Of a stretch of 64,000 nt of DNA, positions 1-7,604 are shown in pieces; the stretch's first letter is position 1; each line of letters begins with the position of its first letter. The position numbers were made by a program, and so were the translations under genes. The notes beneath the pieces were generated by a model. The model had not been told where the DNA came from. It did no database searches and worked only from the letters and a program-made list of their open reading frames with translations. This stretch comes from a virus: the IMG/VR virus record IMGVR_UViG_3300033149_002311, positions 1 through 64,000 of that record; one strand, written 5' to 3'.

Positions 1-51
1 TGATTACATTTGTACTAATTATGGTATGCTGCAAAACGTTAAGGTGCTGAA

Positions 52-507
52 ATGAGAAACTTTATCGTAATCTGGGATAACGGCGTAGATAACACTGCCT
101 TTGGCCCATGGACAACGGAAGAAGCTGCCTACCGGTTCATCCTTAATAAGGCTACCGAGACATGGGACCAACTATTTGATGAACCCGCGAACCTTGATAA
201 CGAAGATCGCTTCTTTGAGAACCTTGAGCGCCGATCTGGAAACAAATTTACAATCGTACCGGTAATTCCGCCATGTGAACAACCCGAAGCTGAGGACGCA
301 TTTGAATTAAATATCATATCGATATCAAAATTTTGCATACAGAAACAACTTGAATTCGGTTGGTACATAAGTAATGGTGGAGGAACATACCTACGTAAAG
401 ATGGTACAACCGGAGGTACCACAGTGGATAAAAGTGGCACCTATGCTTATTGGCGTGTAAAACAAGAAGCTAAAGACTTCTTAAAGGAATGGGAGAAAAC
501 AACATGA
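52..507 (+). CDS. Hypothetical phage protein, 151 aa
   Basis: Not recognised. The product is soluble and acidic with no membrane segment. The C-terminal third is rich in Gly and Thr (around residues 107-125) and ends in a Lys/Glu-rich helix. It starts the left-hand run of small + strand genes, and its stop overlaps the next start as ATGA, which suggests translational coupling. A purine-rich AAGG lies upstream of the ATG. The opposite strand is open over part of it but shows no ribosome site, so I take this frame as the real one. Confidence 0.75.
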   Translation: MRNFIVIWDNGVDNTAFGPWTTEEAAYRFILNKATETWDQLFDEPANLDNEDRFFENLERRSGNKFTIVPVIPPCEQPEAEDAFELNIISISKFCIQKQLEFGWYISNGGGTYLRKDGTTGGTTVDKSGTYAYWRVKQEAKDFLKEWEKTT

Positions 508-680
508 TCTTAACACGCGCACAAAGGGAAGCGGTTTATCACAAATATCAACAGAGCCCCGACGGGTCAAACACTTACAAACAATTCCGAAAACGTGTGC
601 TATATGGCCCTGATTACATTATGTTGCATTGGTGTGGTATGTGGCTTGGGATTGAAAAAGATGGTTATACGCATTCATAA
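504..680 (+). CDS. Small hypothetical protein, 58 aa
   Basis: A small basic protein that is not recognised. I chose the ATG that overlaps the previous stop (ATGA) because GGGAG sits just upstream; an in-frame ATG 15 nt earlier has no such site. The middle is aromatic and rich in Trp, Met and Tyr. It is followed after 11 nt by the next gene, which has its own GGGGAG ribosome site, so the three genes look like one operon. Confidence 0.65.
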   Translation: MILTRAQREAVYHKYQQSPDGSNTYKQFRKRVLYGPDYIMLHWCGMWLGIEKDGYTHS

Positions 681-691
681 GGGGAGCAAAA

Positions 692-1156
692 ATGAAACAA
701 ACTGAACTGAGATTAACACCAGAAGAAGTGCAAAGTGGCTACAATCGCCAACAATCAGCAGAAGGTTTAATACTTCAACTACCAGATAGTCATAATAGTC
801 GCAACTCGTGGCTACTAAACTTTGGTAAAAAGGTTAAGGCTAGAGAACTTAGAGCGATACACCACTTACGCTTTAACCCGGTTTATGATGCCATCTGTGA
901 TGAACCACCGAAGGAGAGGAGTATGAAGAAAGTTAAAAATATGTACAAGATCCACGGCCTAACGACCGCCAACGGTGAACATAAAGGTCACAACACTAAC
1001 AAATTTTACGAAACGTATGAAGATGCGCTGGTAATGGCGAAAAAATGCGTCAAACAAAGAGGTAACAGTGTTGTGATTTACAAAGCAATTAACATAGTAG
1101 AATTACGTGATCAACCGATTATGGTCACACCCGTCGTCGAAGATGATTTGACCTAA
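692..1156 (+). CDS. Hypothetical protein, 154 aa
   Basis: Not recognised. The N-terminal half is polar. The C-terminal half (from about residue 78) is a compact domain with alternating strands and a helix, containing a YETYEDALVMAKKC helix and a following VVIYKA strand; this could be a small alpha/beta fold. A GGGGAGC ribosome site precedes the ATG. It ends just before a strong promoter, so it is the last gene of the first transcription unit. Confidence 0.75.
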   Translation: MKQTELRLTPEEVQSGYNRQQSAEGLILQLPDSHNSRNSWLLNFGKKVKARELRAIHHLRFNPVYDAICDEPPKERSMKKVKNMYKIHGLTTANGEHKGHNTNKFYETYEDALVMAKKCVKQRGNSVVIYKAINIVELRDQPIMVTPVVEDDLT

Positions 1157-1161
1157 GAGCC

Positions 1162-1190
1162 TTGACCCCCGACCCTCGCTATGATATAAT
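1162..1190 (+). promoter_or_regulatory. Sigma70-like promoter
   Basis: TTGACC (-35), a 17 nt spacer and TATAAT (-10), with an extended TG one base before the -10. It has the layout shared by the other promoters in the window and drives the gene starting at 1243. Confidence 0.85.
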
Positions 1191-1242
1191 GGGGGTGCAG
1201 TCAAGAGATAACTTTTTAAACCAGAGACAAGAGGATAAACTT

Positions 1243-1704
1243 ATGAAATCAGGAACCGAAATTGTAGTTGATGGCAAGATTGCCGAATTTGTTTCAAAGA
1301 ATGGCGGTTGGGTCACAATCATCGATCACGCCGGTACAACACGCAAAGTTCGCAGTAGCAAAGTATCGCCGGTCACGACGAAAGTTGTAAAAGTTGAATC
1401 CAATGAAGATGAAGATGATCGTGTTCGCCTCTACCCCAAGATGGAGAATTACGTCAAGGGTCTGGGATCAACACCCAGCGGGCGCAGCACAATTGACATC
1501 GACGATGACGTTGCTGAGCAGCTTCGGGGCATGAATTTCGAGACCGCAGCCAAGGCTGTTGCCAAAGAAATGGTCGCCCTCGGTGAAAAAACCACAGCCG
1601 GTGAACTGATGGCGAAATATGAACACCTCAATCCGGGCATGCAACGCATGAACCTTGGTAACAAGCTCCGAGGTGCAATCAAACGCGCTGAAGAAGCAGG
1701 TTAA
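1243..1704 (+). CDS. Small basic/acidic protein with C-terminal MNL-repeat domain, 153 aa
   Basis: Function unknown. The N-terminal 50 residues look like a small beta-barrel (KOW/SH3-like pattern of valines and glycines). An acidic linker follows (about residues 50-58), then a helical C-terminus. That C-terminus has the motif YEHLNPGMQRMNLGNKLR, which closely resembles the end of the protein at 28982-29395 (YAHLGAGLQSMNLRNRMR), so the two share a domain. The start at ATG 1243 follows AAGAGG and the promoter at 1162-1190; an upstream TTG lies inside that promoter. A GC-rich hairpin follows. Codons are more GC-rich than in the neighbours. Confidence 0.8.
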   Translation: MKSGTEIVVDGKIAEFVSKNGGWVTIIDHAGTTRKVRSSKVSPVTTKVVKVESNEDEDDRVRLYPKMENYVKGLGSTPSGRSTIDIDDDVAEQLRGMNFETAAKAVAKEMVALGEKTTAGELMAKYEHLNPGMQRMNLGNKLRGAIKRAEEAG

Positions 1705-1713
1705 GTAATAACA

Positions 1714-1735
1714 GGGGCCGGGTAACTCCGGCCCC
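1714..1735 (+). terminator. GC-rich hairpin after gene, terminator-like
   Basis: A perfect 8 bp stem, GGGGCCGG / CCGGCCCC, with a 6 nt loop. No T-run follows, so intrinsic termination is uncertain. The same stem recurs at 52867-52886 after another gene, which suggests a conserved phage 3' end or processing element. Confidence 0.55.
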
Positions 1736-1755
1736 AAACTTGTAGGGGAAAGTAA

Positions 1756-2160
1756 ATGGAAAGACCTCAATCAAACCGACACTTATTAGGCCCATGTTCT
1801 GATGGTATTTGCAAATTAGGTATTTATGCTAACAATGGGACCAGTAATTTGTTTCATGGCTGCAAGCCTAAACATAATCATCATATCACAAACCGAATTA
1901 AACCGGCCCGTGTTTGGCTTGATGAAGAAGGTTATATTTGTGCGGAGGTTGGTAAGAAGAATGAAATGCCAACCAGCGGTCAATTTGTAGCCATGTGGGA
2001 ATTTGATAACCAAATCTGGTCACGTACCCTCAAATGGGTTGATGATGTTTTAATGTTTCTAGACATCAAAACTAACGAATTTGTTGAAGATTCTTCATGG
2101 CCTAAATTTGACCCCGAAGATAATGTTAATCCTATTTACCATGTGATTGATCATGAATAA
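1756..2160 (+). CDS. Hypothetical protein, 134 aa
   Basis: Not recognised. The N-terminus holds four Cys/His-type residues (CSDGICKLGIY, then HGCKPKH) that could bind zinc. The C-terminal half is acidic and aromatic. A GGGGAAAG ribosome site precedes the ATG. The stop overlaps the next ATG, so the pair is probably co-translated. Confidence 0.75.
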   Translation: MERPQSNRHLLGPCSDGICKLGIYANNGTSNLFHGCKPKHNHHITNRIKPARVWLDEEGYICAEVGKKNEMPTSGQFVAMWEFDNQIWSRTLKWVDDVLMFLDIKTNEFVEDSSWPKFDPEDNVNPIYHVIDHE

Positions 2161-2428
2161 AATTCACTTTGCAGTCGAAGGGCGTAATGGTTATTGGGCC
2201 ATCGACGAATACCAGAACCCAAATGGCGACAAATATAGTGGCTGTATTCGGCATGTCGAATCCTTTGAAATACAAAAACAAGCTAATTCAGTTTGTAGCT
2301 ATTTGAATTATCTAGCTGACCAGATAAACAAAGCTAACAGATTCCTAAATCATGCAGAAAAAGGGATGCCACAGGATTGGTTGCTTGTTAGCGACATCAA
2401 ACAATTCTTAACCAGATATAGGGGATAA
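2153..2428 (+). CDS. Hypothetical protein, 91 aa
   Basis: Not recognised; small and soluble with a Tyr/Trp-rich N-terminus and a helical C-terminus. The ATG at 2153 overlaps the previous stop by 8 nt and is preferred to a TTG two codons earlier. It shares a C-terminal pattern (a D-W-L motif followed by an I-x-x-F-L helix) with the next gene product, so the two may be distant relatives. Confidence 0.7.
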   Translation: MNKIHFAVEGRNGYWAIDEYQNPNGDKYSGCIRHVESFEIQKQANSVCSYLNYLADQINKANRFLNHAEKGMPQDWLLVSDIKQFLTRYRG

Positions 2429-2432
2429 ACAA

Positions 2433-2693
2433 ATGCCAATAATCAAATGTATGGCCGATGATTGCCGGTGGAATAAAGATAATATTTGTGGTGCAGCAAT
2501 TGCCGAACTTATCTTCCGTGGGGGTGAGAATCCTGAATGCATATCCTTTGATAGCACACAACCGATGCCAAACGAAGCTATTACCCTTCTACAAGAGGCA
2601 CAAGCCACTTTACCAGATCAATGGCTTGCTAAACCTGAAGCAATTAAGGATTTAGTTAACAGAATTGATATCTTCCTGTCTAACCATAAATAG
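2433..2693 (+). CDS. Cys-rich small protein, DUF1540-like N-terminus, 86 aa
   Basis: The first 20 residues have a C-x4-C-x-W-N-x4-C pattern that resembles the DUF1540 metal-binding motif. The rest is a helical acidic tail. It starts 4 nt after the preceding gene. Function unknown; zinc binding is inferred from cysteines only. Confidence 0.7.
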   Translation: MPIIKCMADDCRWNKDNICGAAIAELIFRGGENPECISFDSTQPMPNEAITLLQEAQATLPDQWLAKPEAIKDLVNRIDIFLSNHK

Positions 2694-2703
2694 AGGTTTG
2701 CCA

Positions 2704-2925
2704 ATGGCCCCCGGATTTAATCCTTTACCAGTATTTATCCTATTTTTTATAATTATCACACTTTATATGGTCCCGTCAATAATAGCTTATGTATTAAAGC
2801 ATAAACATCGCAGCAATATATCGATAATTAACCTCATGCTTGGATGGACAATAATCGGGTGGTTTGCCTGTTTAATATATACCCTAGCATGCCTCTGGAA
2901 GGCTGATCTGTGCGACGAGATTTAG
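2704..2925 (+). CDS. imm: Superinfection immunity protein (Imm family), 73 aa
   Basis: A small membrane protein with two hydrophobic segments (about residues 8-28 and 44-66). The signature is NLMLGWTIIGWFACLIYTLA, typical of the superinfection-immunity family whose founding member is T4 Imm. That family blocks entry of DNA from related phages at the inner membrane. The motif also occurs in unrelated bacterial proteins of this family, so the exclusion role is inferred from the phage setting. I chose the ATG at 2704 after AGAGG because it gives the usual family length; an upstream ATG would overlap the previous gene. Confidence 0.85.
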   Translation: MAPGFNPLPVFILFFIIITLYMVPSIIAYVLKHKHRSNISIINLMLGWTIIGWFACLIYTLACLWKADLCDEI

Positions 2926-2962
2926 TAAAGAGGAGCCCCTCCCCGGCCCTCAGGTGGGTGGG

Positions 2963-3030
2963 ATAGCTATATATGTGCCGGGGTATATCGCCGAGTGGCA
3001 AGGAGATACATCCCCGTGCGACGGAGACAT
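2963..3030 (+). repeat. Dispersed 68 nt repeat, copy A
   Basis: Aligns without gaps to 56056-56123 with 54 of 68 positions identical. The core TCCCCGTGCGACGGAGA is exact and contains a CCGT-GCG-ACGG hairpin. Both copies lie in gaps between genes. Function unknown. Confidence 0.75.
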
Positions 3031-3231
3031 ACCGGTGATATCGATCGATAGGGTGGGTGGTGACCAGAAATACACTAAGCAAATGATAAGACCCCCATAC
3101 CTGTTACTAAATCTCGCATGCGTGAGCATTATACGCTACGCGCACCAGAGGCTGTCCGTAGTCACAAACTCCCTTAGAATCCAAGACATTTTCGAGACCT
3201 TAGCCATTTTGAATATCTGTTCCATGAAGTG

Positions 3232-3247
3232 TGTTTCACGTGAATCA
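3232..3247. promoter_or_regulatory. parS-like palindrome
   Basis: TGTTTCACGTGAATCA matches the bacterial ParB-binding parS consensus TGTTTCACGTGAAACA at 15 of 16 positions. No ParA or ParB gene is visible in this window. It could be a host-ParB site, or a site for a phage protein encoded elsewhere. Confidence 0.55.
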
Positions 3248-3510
3248 TTTGATATTAGATTGGATCTAAAATTTTCGGTTTAAATTAACATCTCAAAATT
3301 GCTTCGGGATTATTTTTAAAAATGGGTACAGCAGGGTCAATATCCGGGAATATACCCTGTCTGTCCATAATTATTTTGCGGACTGACTACCGTTTCCGGC
3401 TCTTAAAAAAAGAGATGACCCCCATTGGTTATTTTTAGGTCATATGGTCACCCTCGAACCCACTACGGACATATTCCTTGTCGTCCTCCGATTCTCAGGT
3501 AAAGATGGGA

Positions 3511-3539
3511 TTGACCTTACTGGCCGGACATGATATACT
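3511..3539 (+). promoter_or_regulatory. Sigma70-like promoter before the primase gene
   Basis: TTGACC, a 17 nt spacer, then TATACT with an extended TGA before it. It lies about 80 nt upstream of the primase start. The leader between them contains two TGTTTCACG half-sites, which could allow control of this transcript. Confidence 0.85.
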
Positions 3540-3569
3540 GCCTCGGCATACTCTCTGAGGTATCCGGAG

Positions 3570-3591
3570 TGTTTCACGAGTATGTTTCACG
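3570..3591 (+). promoter_or_regulatory. Tandem TGTTTCACG half-sites
   Basis: Two direct copies of TGTTTCACG, 13 nt apart (3570-3578 and 3583-3591), lie in the leader of the primase transcript. They match the left arm of the parS-like palindrome at 3232, and suggest binding by the same protein as a transcription control site. Confidence 0.4.
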
Positions 3592-3619
3592 GGATTAATG
3601 ACATAGAGAAGAGGGCTTT

Positions 3620-5137
3620 ATGAAATATTTTATGGATCTTTTTGTTGCCAATACTGAAGTATTTGGGCAGTGGAATCCGAGTAATAAAGAGATGTTCGCG
3701 GTGAAGTCTAAACACCACGAAGAGCAGTTTAAGAATCATTTTAATGGGATCATGGGATTAGGTTTAGCACCTGTTATGAGTAACAATCATTGTTATTTCG
3801 GGGCTATTGATATTGACGCGCATGGTGATTTACCGGATATTGATATTATTGCTTTAGAGGCAAAGATCAGGGTCGCTGAATTACCGCTTGTGGCTTGCCA
3901 AAGTAAGTCTGGGGGCGCTCATTGTTACGTCTTTTTCGAGGAGCCTGTGCCAGCAGTTATGGTCCAGTTTTTATTGAGAACGTGGTGCAGACTTTTAGAT
4001 TATCCGGAGACCACGGAGATTTTTCCGGTACAAACAGTACTTGAGGAAGGTCAACAAGCTGGGTGGATAAATTTACCATACTTTAACAAAAATCAGCGGG
4101 TTGCAGCTAATGAAGGAAAATTACTTTCATATGAAGAATTTATCGAACTAGCACAGGCTAGAAGAATTAACCCAGATAATATTAGCGATGAAATGCTAAA
4201 ATCGTTTAAAGGAATCCCACCATGCCTACAATCGATGCTAACAAATGGTGTGGAGTCGGGTTATCGCAACCACGCCCTTTACAATTTTACAGTTTATCTA
4301 AAGCGGGCCTATCCCGGCCAGCATCGAGCAAAAGCTCGTAACATCAATGAACTTATTTTCGAACAACCACTATCAAGGCGGGAGGCTGAACGTACAATAG
4401 CATCGGCTTCCAAGCGGGATTATCTTTATAAATGCAAGGAAGAGCCCTGTAAAAGTTTATGTAATCCGGAGGAATGTATTGCTAGAGAATTTGGTATTGA
4501 TCCCGATGAAGATTTTAACAATGGGGAAGAACACCATTTTTCGAATCTCCGGAAGTATATTACTGACGAAACGCATGAATTTGTTGTCTGGGAACTTCAA
4601 TATGACGAACGAACAATAAAAATAAATAATGATGTCTTATCTGATTTCATGATGTTAAGGAAGGAAATCCTAAAACAGTTAGATGTAATGCTCCCCCCCA
4701 TGAAGGTAATGGAATGGACCAATATTCTAAATGATTTATTACAAACTCATACTAAGGAATTTGTGCCAGAAACGGCAACCATGGCTGGGCTGGTAAGAAC
4801 TCGGATGACGGAATTTATTCAAAAGGCCGATCTAGATAGTGATGGGACAAATAAAGATGACCGGGCATTGATTAATAGAGGTGTGCCGGTAGTTCAAGAA
4901 ATGGACGGGGTTCGTTCAGTGTGTTTCCGGGCACAAGACTTTGTTAGTTACCTAAAGAAAACTAGGGGTGAGGATATTAGGGGGTCGAATCTCTATCTTG
5001 CTTTAAGGGCAGCTGGTTTAAAGTCAAGGAGAATTCGTCTTGATGAAACTGGAGCTAAGACTAGTATATGGTATTTACCTATTGATGAGATGGTCCCAAT
5101 GGAATTGGGTGAGGATAATTTTCAATCAGAATATTAG
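3620..5137 (+). CDS. DNA primase, archaeo-eukaryotic type (TOTE-like), 505 aa
   Basis: Synthesises primers for phage DNA replication. The catalytic AEP core is in the first 170 residues: metal-binding AIDIDAHG (about 62-69), the S-x-H type motif KSGGAHCYVFF (about 96-106) and the downstream WINLPYFN. A primase C-terminal-like segment follows (CLQSMLTNGVESGYRNHALY, about 203-222), then a Cys cluster (YKCKEEPCKSLCNPEEC) that probably binds zinc. The sequence resembles the primases of TOTE conflict systems and of many large phages. No helicase motif is present, so the helicase must be a separate protein. Its last codons (DNFQSEY) recur at the end of the small ORF at 5337-5534. Confidence 0.85.
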   Translation: MKYFMDLFVANTEVFGQWNPSNKEMFAVKSKHHEEQFKNHFNGIMGLGLAPVMSNNHCYFGAIDIDAHGDLPDIDIIALEAKIRVAELPLVACQSKSGGAHCYVFFEEPVPAVMVQFLLRTWCRLLDYPETTEIFPVQTVLEEGQQAGWINLPYFNKNQRVAANEGKLLSYEEFIELAQARRINPDNISDEMLKSFKGIPPCLQSMLTNGVESGYRNHALYNFTVYLKRAYPGQHRAKARNINELIFEQPLSRREAERTIASASKRDYLYKCKEEPCKSLCNPEECIAREFGIDPDEDFNNGEEHHFSNLRKYITDETHEFVVWELQYDERTIKINNDVLSDFMMLRKEILKQLDVMLPPMKVMEWTNILNDLLQTHTKEFVPETATMAGLVRTRMTEFIQKADLDSDGTNKDDRALINRGVPVVQEMDGVRSVCFRAQDFVSYLKKTRGEDIRGSNLYLALRAAGLKSRRIRLDETGAKTSIWYLPIDEMVPMELGEDNFQSEY

Positions 5138-5139
5138 AA
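5114..5139 (+). repeat. 26 nt direct repeat, copy 1
   Basis: The 26 nt ending the primase gene and its stop codon are repeated exactly at 5511-5536. This is probably the scar of a short duplication or recombination event. Confidence 0.8.
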
Positions 5140-5189
5140 AAAATACATCCGTAGGATATATTTTGCTTTGAACCTACAGGGAGAAAAGT

Positions 5190-5270
5190 ATGGCGGGACC
5201 AGATATAATAAGCAAACCAGAAATAATCATTATTGATGATGAAACTATTATCATCCGGAAAAGGGAATAA
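5190..5270 (+). CDS. Possible small peptide, 26 aa
   Basis: ATG preceded by GGGAGAAAAG. The peptide is Ile- and Asp-rich (PEIIIIDDETIII). A second tiny ORF of 13 codons follows at 5274-5315. There is no homology I can recognise, and coding status rests on the ribosome site and spacing only. Confidence 0.35.
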   Translation: MAGPDIISKPEIIIIDDETIIIRKRE

Positions 5271-5336
5271 GATATGGCTGGTAATTATGATCAGGGGCGA
5301 TATACCAAAAGATAATGTACAAGAAAGGATGAGCAA

Positions 5337-5534
5337 ATGAAAGAGTTATCAACAGACCGCAATGTGTTCGCTGATCATAACAATTACAGGCGCAAATATT
5401 TAAACTCGGGCGTGATGCGGAGAAAGATTTATTTTATAATTAAAATGAACAAATTTAGGGTCCCATCACCCAGTGAAATGGAAGACATACCCCAAACAAG
5501 GAACAGCAATGATAATTTTCAATCAGAATATTAG
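5337..5534 (+). CDS. Small hypothetical protein ending like the primase, 65 aa
   Basis: A basic N-terminal part is followed by the same last residues as the primase (DNFQSEY), encoded by the exact 26 nt repeat. AAGGATGAGC precedes the ATG. It may be a remnant created by the duplication rather than a functional gene. Confidence 0.45.
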   Translation: MKELSTDRNVFADHNNYRRKYLNSGVMRRKIYFIIKMNKFRVPSPSEMEDIPQTRNSNDNFQSEY

Positions 5535-5742
5535 AAGAATGACTTGTGAGTTTTTAGGTAGACGGCTAAACTCAAATACTTTGATGTGGGAGTATTCAGA
5601 TGGTTCTGGTAGGTTGATTACTGAGGAAAAAAGAATACGGGTACTAGAGAGTATACATAGTCTGTCTGAGTTTAAGATTAGTGATAAAGTATATAAAGGT
5701 AATAACGGACTTAATGTTTTAGCAGAGCTACATATTAGCTAA
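5509..5742 (+). CDS. Hypothetical protein, 77 aa
   Basis: Not recognised. The start at 5509 is chosen because AAGGA sits 6 nt upstream; the alternative ATG at 5539 would remove ten residues encoded by the repeat. The protein is a mix of strands and helix with no membrane segment. Confidence 0.6.
   Translation: MIIFNQNIRRMTCEFLGRRLNSNTLMWEYSDGSGRLITEEKRIRVLESIHSLSEFKISDKVYKGNNGLNVLAELHIS
5511..5536 (+). repeat. 26 nt direct repeat, copy 2
   Basis: Exact copy of 5114-5139. It ends one small ORF and forms the 5' end of the gene starting at 5509. Confidence 0.8.
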
Positions 5743-5792
5743 GTATGAATATTGAAGAAGATGCGCCTATGAATTACCGAGGAGGTATACTC

Positions 5793-5996
5793 ATGTTCAA
5801 TATTTTCAAAAAGAAAACGACTGAAGAAAAAATAATTAAGCTTAAGTGTGAGATCGCAGCGATGGAAAAGGAGATAGAAGTTCTTTGGAAAATTGAAACT
5901 AAAGGCGGTTATTTATTTGGTAAGCGTGATGAAATCATTTCCGTGGAAAAGAAATTGGCTTACAAGAAAAAGAAAATAGAATTATTACAATGTTAA
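5793..5996 (+). CDS. Lys-rich coiled-coil protein, 67 aa
   Basis: Two charged helices (about residues 10-35 and 45-65) with heptad-like hydrophobics suggest a small helical hairpin or coiled coil. ATG 5793 follows a strong GAGGAGG site; the frame is open back to 5745. Its stop overlaps the next gene start. Function unknown. Confidence 0.65.
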   Translation: MFNIFKKKTTEEKIIKLKCEIAAMEKEIEVLWKIETKGGYLFGKRDEIISVEKKLAYKKKKIELLQC

Positions 5997-6202
5997 GTAA
6001 AAGTGGAAAGGTTGAATGGAGTTGCCCTGAATGTGGATCAATTAAGATACAAGGGCCATTTATAATACTTGGGCAGCAATCTGGAGGATGTGGCCACTGC
6101 AATACTTGGTGGCCTTGGCGCTCAAGAATTAAAAAAAGTGTAAAGAAATTGCACAATGAAATTAGAAAGAGAGTGTTTTGTAACAGTTTGAAGGAGAAAT
6201 AG
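5990..6202 (+). CDS. Zinc-ribbon protein, 70 aa
   Basis: Two cysteine pairs, CPEC (about residues 12-15) and CGHC (about 34-37), form a zinc ribbon, followed by a Lys/Arg-rich helix. Such small ribbon proteins are frequent in large phages and their roles are mostly unknown. The start overlaps the preceding stop by 7 nt. Confidence 0.7.
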   Translation: MLSKSGKVEWSCPECGSIKIQGPFIILGQQSGGCGHCNTWWPWRSRIKKSVKKLHNEIRKRVFCNSLKEK

Positions 6203-6204
6203 TT

Positions 6205-6537
6205 ATGGCGGTAATGAATCAAAATACGAGTTATGAGAATATTTGTTCTTGCGGCAAACATTTTAAAGGTGATGCATTCCCAGACACCGAATTGATTCCT
6301 GATGAAGCCGGGTCAATTACTGGAAAGGATGGAACTAAAGGTCGGATAGAATGGGTGCCAGCGACAGTTAAAGATGGGTGTAAGGATTGCATATCACGAC
6401 TAGAAAAAGAAGTTGAGGAAAAATACTACGTAGAATTAGATGCTTTGCCTCTCGAAGAAAGAGTACGAAGAATCGAAAAGTGGATAAGGAATTTCAAGCA
6501 TCAAGAACAATGGTATGTGCCGCCACCTAGATATTGA
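6205..6537 (+). CDS. Hypothetical protein with two CxC/CxxC pairs, 110 aa
   Basis: Cysteines at CSCGKHF and GCKDC could form one zinc site. The C-terminal half is a charged helix ending in a Trp/Pro tail. GAAGGAGAAATAG precedes the ATG. Not recognised. Confidence 0.7.
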   Translation: MAVMNQNTSYENICSCGKHFKGDAFPDTELIPDEAGSITGKDGTKGRIEWVPATVKDGCKDCISRLEKEVEEKYYVELDALPLEERVRRIEKWIRNFKHQEQWYVPPPRY

Positions 6538-6595
6538 GAAATAATATGAGTGCAGATACATTATGGAATTGGGATGTAAAGTGGGTAAATTTTAA

Positions 6596-6799
6596 ATGAA
6601 TGATGCAGGTTTAATATTTATAGGATTCCCATTTCTTGTGGTTTTTTTAAGTTCAATTATGTGGTTAAGCCATAAATTAGTTGGGATCTTACCCTTGAAT
6701 TATATTCAGCAAACCAAGTGGGAAGATAGAATATTTTGTTTATTATTCATTATTTTTTGGATCGGCTTCGCATTTTTAGCAAAACTAATAGAGGGTTGA
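6596..6799 (+). CDS. Small membrane protein, 67 aa
   Basis: Two transmembrane segments (about residues 4-30 and 45-65) joined by a short polar loop. A 17-codon ORF (6546-6599) overlaps its start and could act as a leader peptide. Function unknown; inner-membrane location is inferred from hydrophobicity. Confidence 0.65.
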   Translation: MNDAGLIFIGFPFLVVFLSSIMWLSHKLVGILPLNYIQQTKWEDRIFCLLFIIFWIGFAFLAKLIEG

Positions 6800-6803
6800 T
6801 AAG

Positions 6804-7061
6804 ATGCCACAAATCGGGATGGAAGTAAATGAGAGTGTATGTTGTGATGATTGGCAAACAGGGATAGATGAGATAAATAGTTTTATTACATTGCAATCTA
6901 TACGATCAAGCCAACCAAATATCTACACCGGAAGGCCATTTTCATACTGCCCGTGGTGTGGGATTAGGAAAGCACCGCCAATGGTGGTGGATAAACATAA
7001 AATTATTGAACGCTGGGAATGTAATGGTTGTTATAGGGGGGTGGTAAGTATCCTTGTATAG
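6804..7061 (+). CDS. Zinc-binding protein, N-terminal part, probably frameshifted, 85 aa
   Basis: Cys motifs VCCDDW, YCPWCG and CNGC look like a treble-clef or ribbon. The frame stops shortly after a run of six G (7035-7040). The -1 frame continues without a stop to 7180 with protein-like composition. The original protein was probably about 125 aa; an indel or -1 slippage at the G-run would join the pieces. Confidence 0.6.
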   Translation: MPQIGMEVNESVCCDDWQTGIDEINSFITLQSIRSSQPNIYTGRPFSYCPWCGIRKAPPMVVDKHKIIERWECNGCYRGVVSILV

Positions 7062-7180
7062 TAGAAATACACGCTGATAATTCGCAAATTCTTGAACACT
7101 TAAAAGATGCTGATCGATTCGTACGAAAAATATGTGTCTGTGATAACAGCATAACAACTGATTGGGTACGTGTTGTTTGA
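7040..7180 (+). pseudogene. C-terminal remainder of the preceding zinc-binding gene
   Basis: The frame reads ...YPCIVEIHADNSQILEHL... to a TGA at 7178-7180. It has no start codon and no ribosome site. Its position directly after the G-run in the upstream gene supports one interrupted coding sequence. Confidence 0.45.
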
Positions 7181-7190
7181 CTATCAGCGG

Positions 7191-7219
7191 TTGACTATCA
7201 TATCAGTGTGTGGTATGAT
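7191..7219 (+). promoter_or_regulatory. Sigma70-like promoter
   Basis: TTGACT, 17 nt spacer, TATGAT. It is followed by a leader with GAGGGAGG before the ATG at 7246. Confidence 0.8.
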
Positions 7220-7245
7220 AGGGTATAGAAAAGAGGGAGGGACAG

Positions 7246-7464
7246 ATGAAATTATCCAGTGGTTTTGATTCACCAAAAGAATTAATAGGTTATTGTTCTA
7301 TTCATTGTGAGACACCGAGAGCACTGTTTAATGGCAGACAAATTAATGATATGATCATGCTTGCGGGATATCCAGATGACTTCCCAAGAGAGGTTGACCC
7401 CAACCTATGGATTTCTGCAAAGCAGCCGATGCAAGATTTGTGCGACTTAGCACTAAAAAGATGA
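7246..7464 (+). CDS. Hypothetical protein, 72 aa
   Basis: First gene after the promoter at 7191-7219, with a strong GAGGGAGGGACAG leader. A small soluble protein with two conserved-looking Cys/His pairs (YCSIHCE) near residue 20. Function unknown. Confidence 0.7.
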   Translation: MKLSSGFDSPKELIGYCSIHCETPRALFNGRQINDMIMLAGYPDDFPREVDPNLWISAKQPMQDLCDLALKR

Positions 7465-7604
7465 AGGGTAAAATGAAAGCCGTATTAACGGTATACCACT
7501 TTATGTACCCCCAACATTTCTATTATTTGATGGGTAAAGGCATGGGTGTACGCTGGACTCCTTCGTGGTTTATTTTAAGTCCAGTTTTACGTAAAAATTG
7601 GGGA

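Larger units (their letters stand above)
2926..3619 (+). other. Gene-free control region before the primase
   Basis: About 690 nt without a convincing gene. It holds one copy of a dispersed 68 nt repeat, a parS-like palindrome, two further TGTTTCACG half-sites and a promoter. Between 3330 and 3400 there are two inverted repeats, CAGGGT...ACCCTG and GTCTGTCC...GGACTGAC. A 109-codon open frame crosses the left part but has only a GTG start without a ribosome site. This is a plausible regulatory or origin region; I see no decisive origin signature. Confidence 0.6.

Noticed and set aside
2954-3283. Open frame of 109 codons in the control region
   Set aside because: Only a GTG start without a ribosome site, overlaps the dispersed repeat and the parS-like site, and its composition is not protein-like beyond the repeat.
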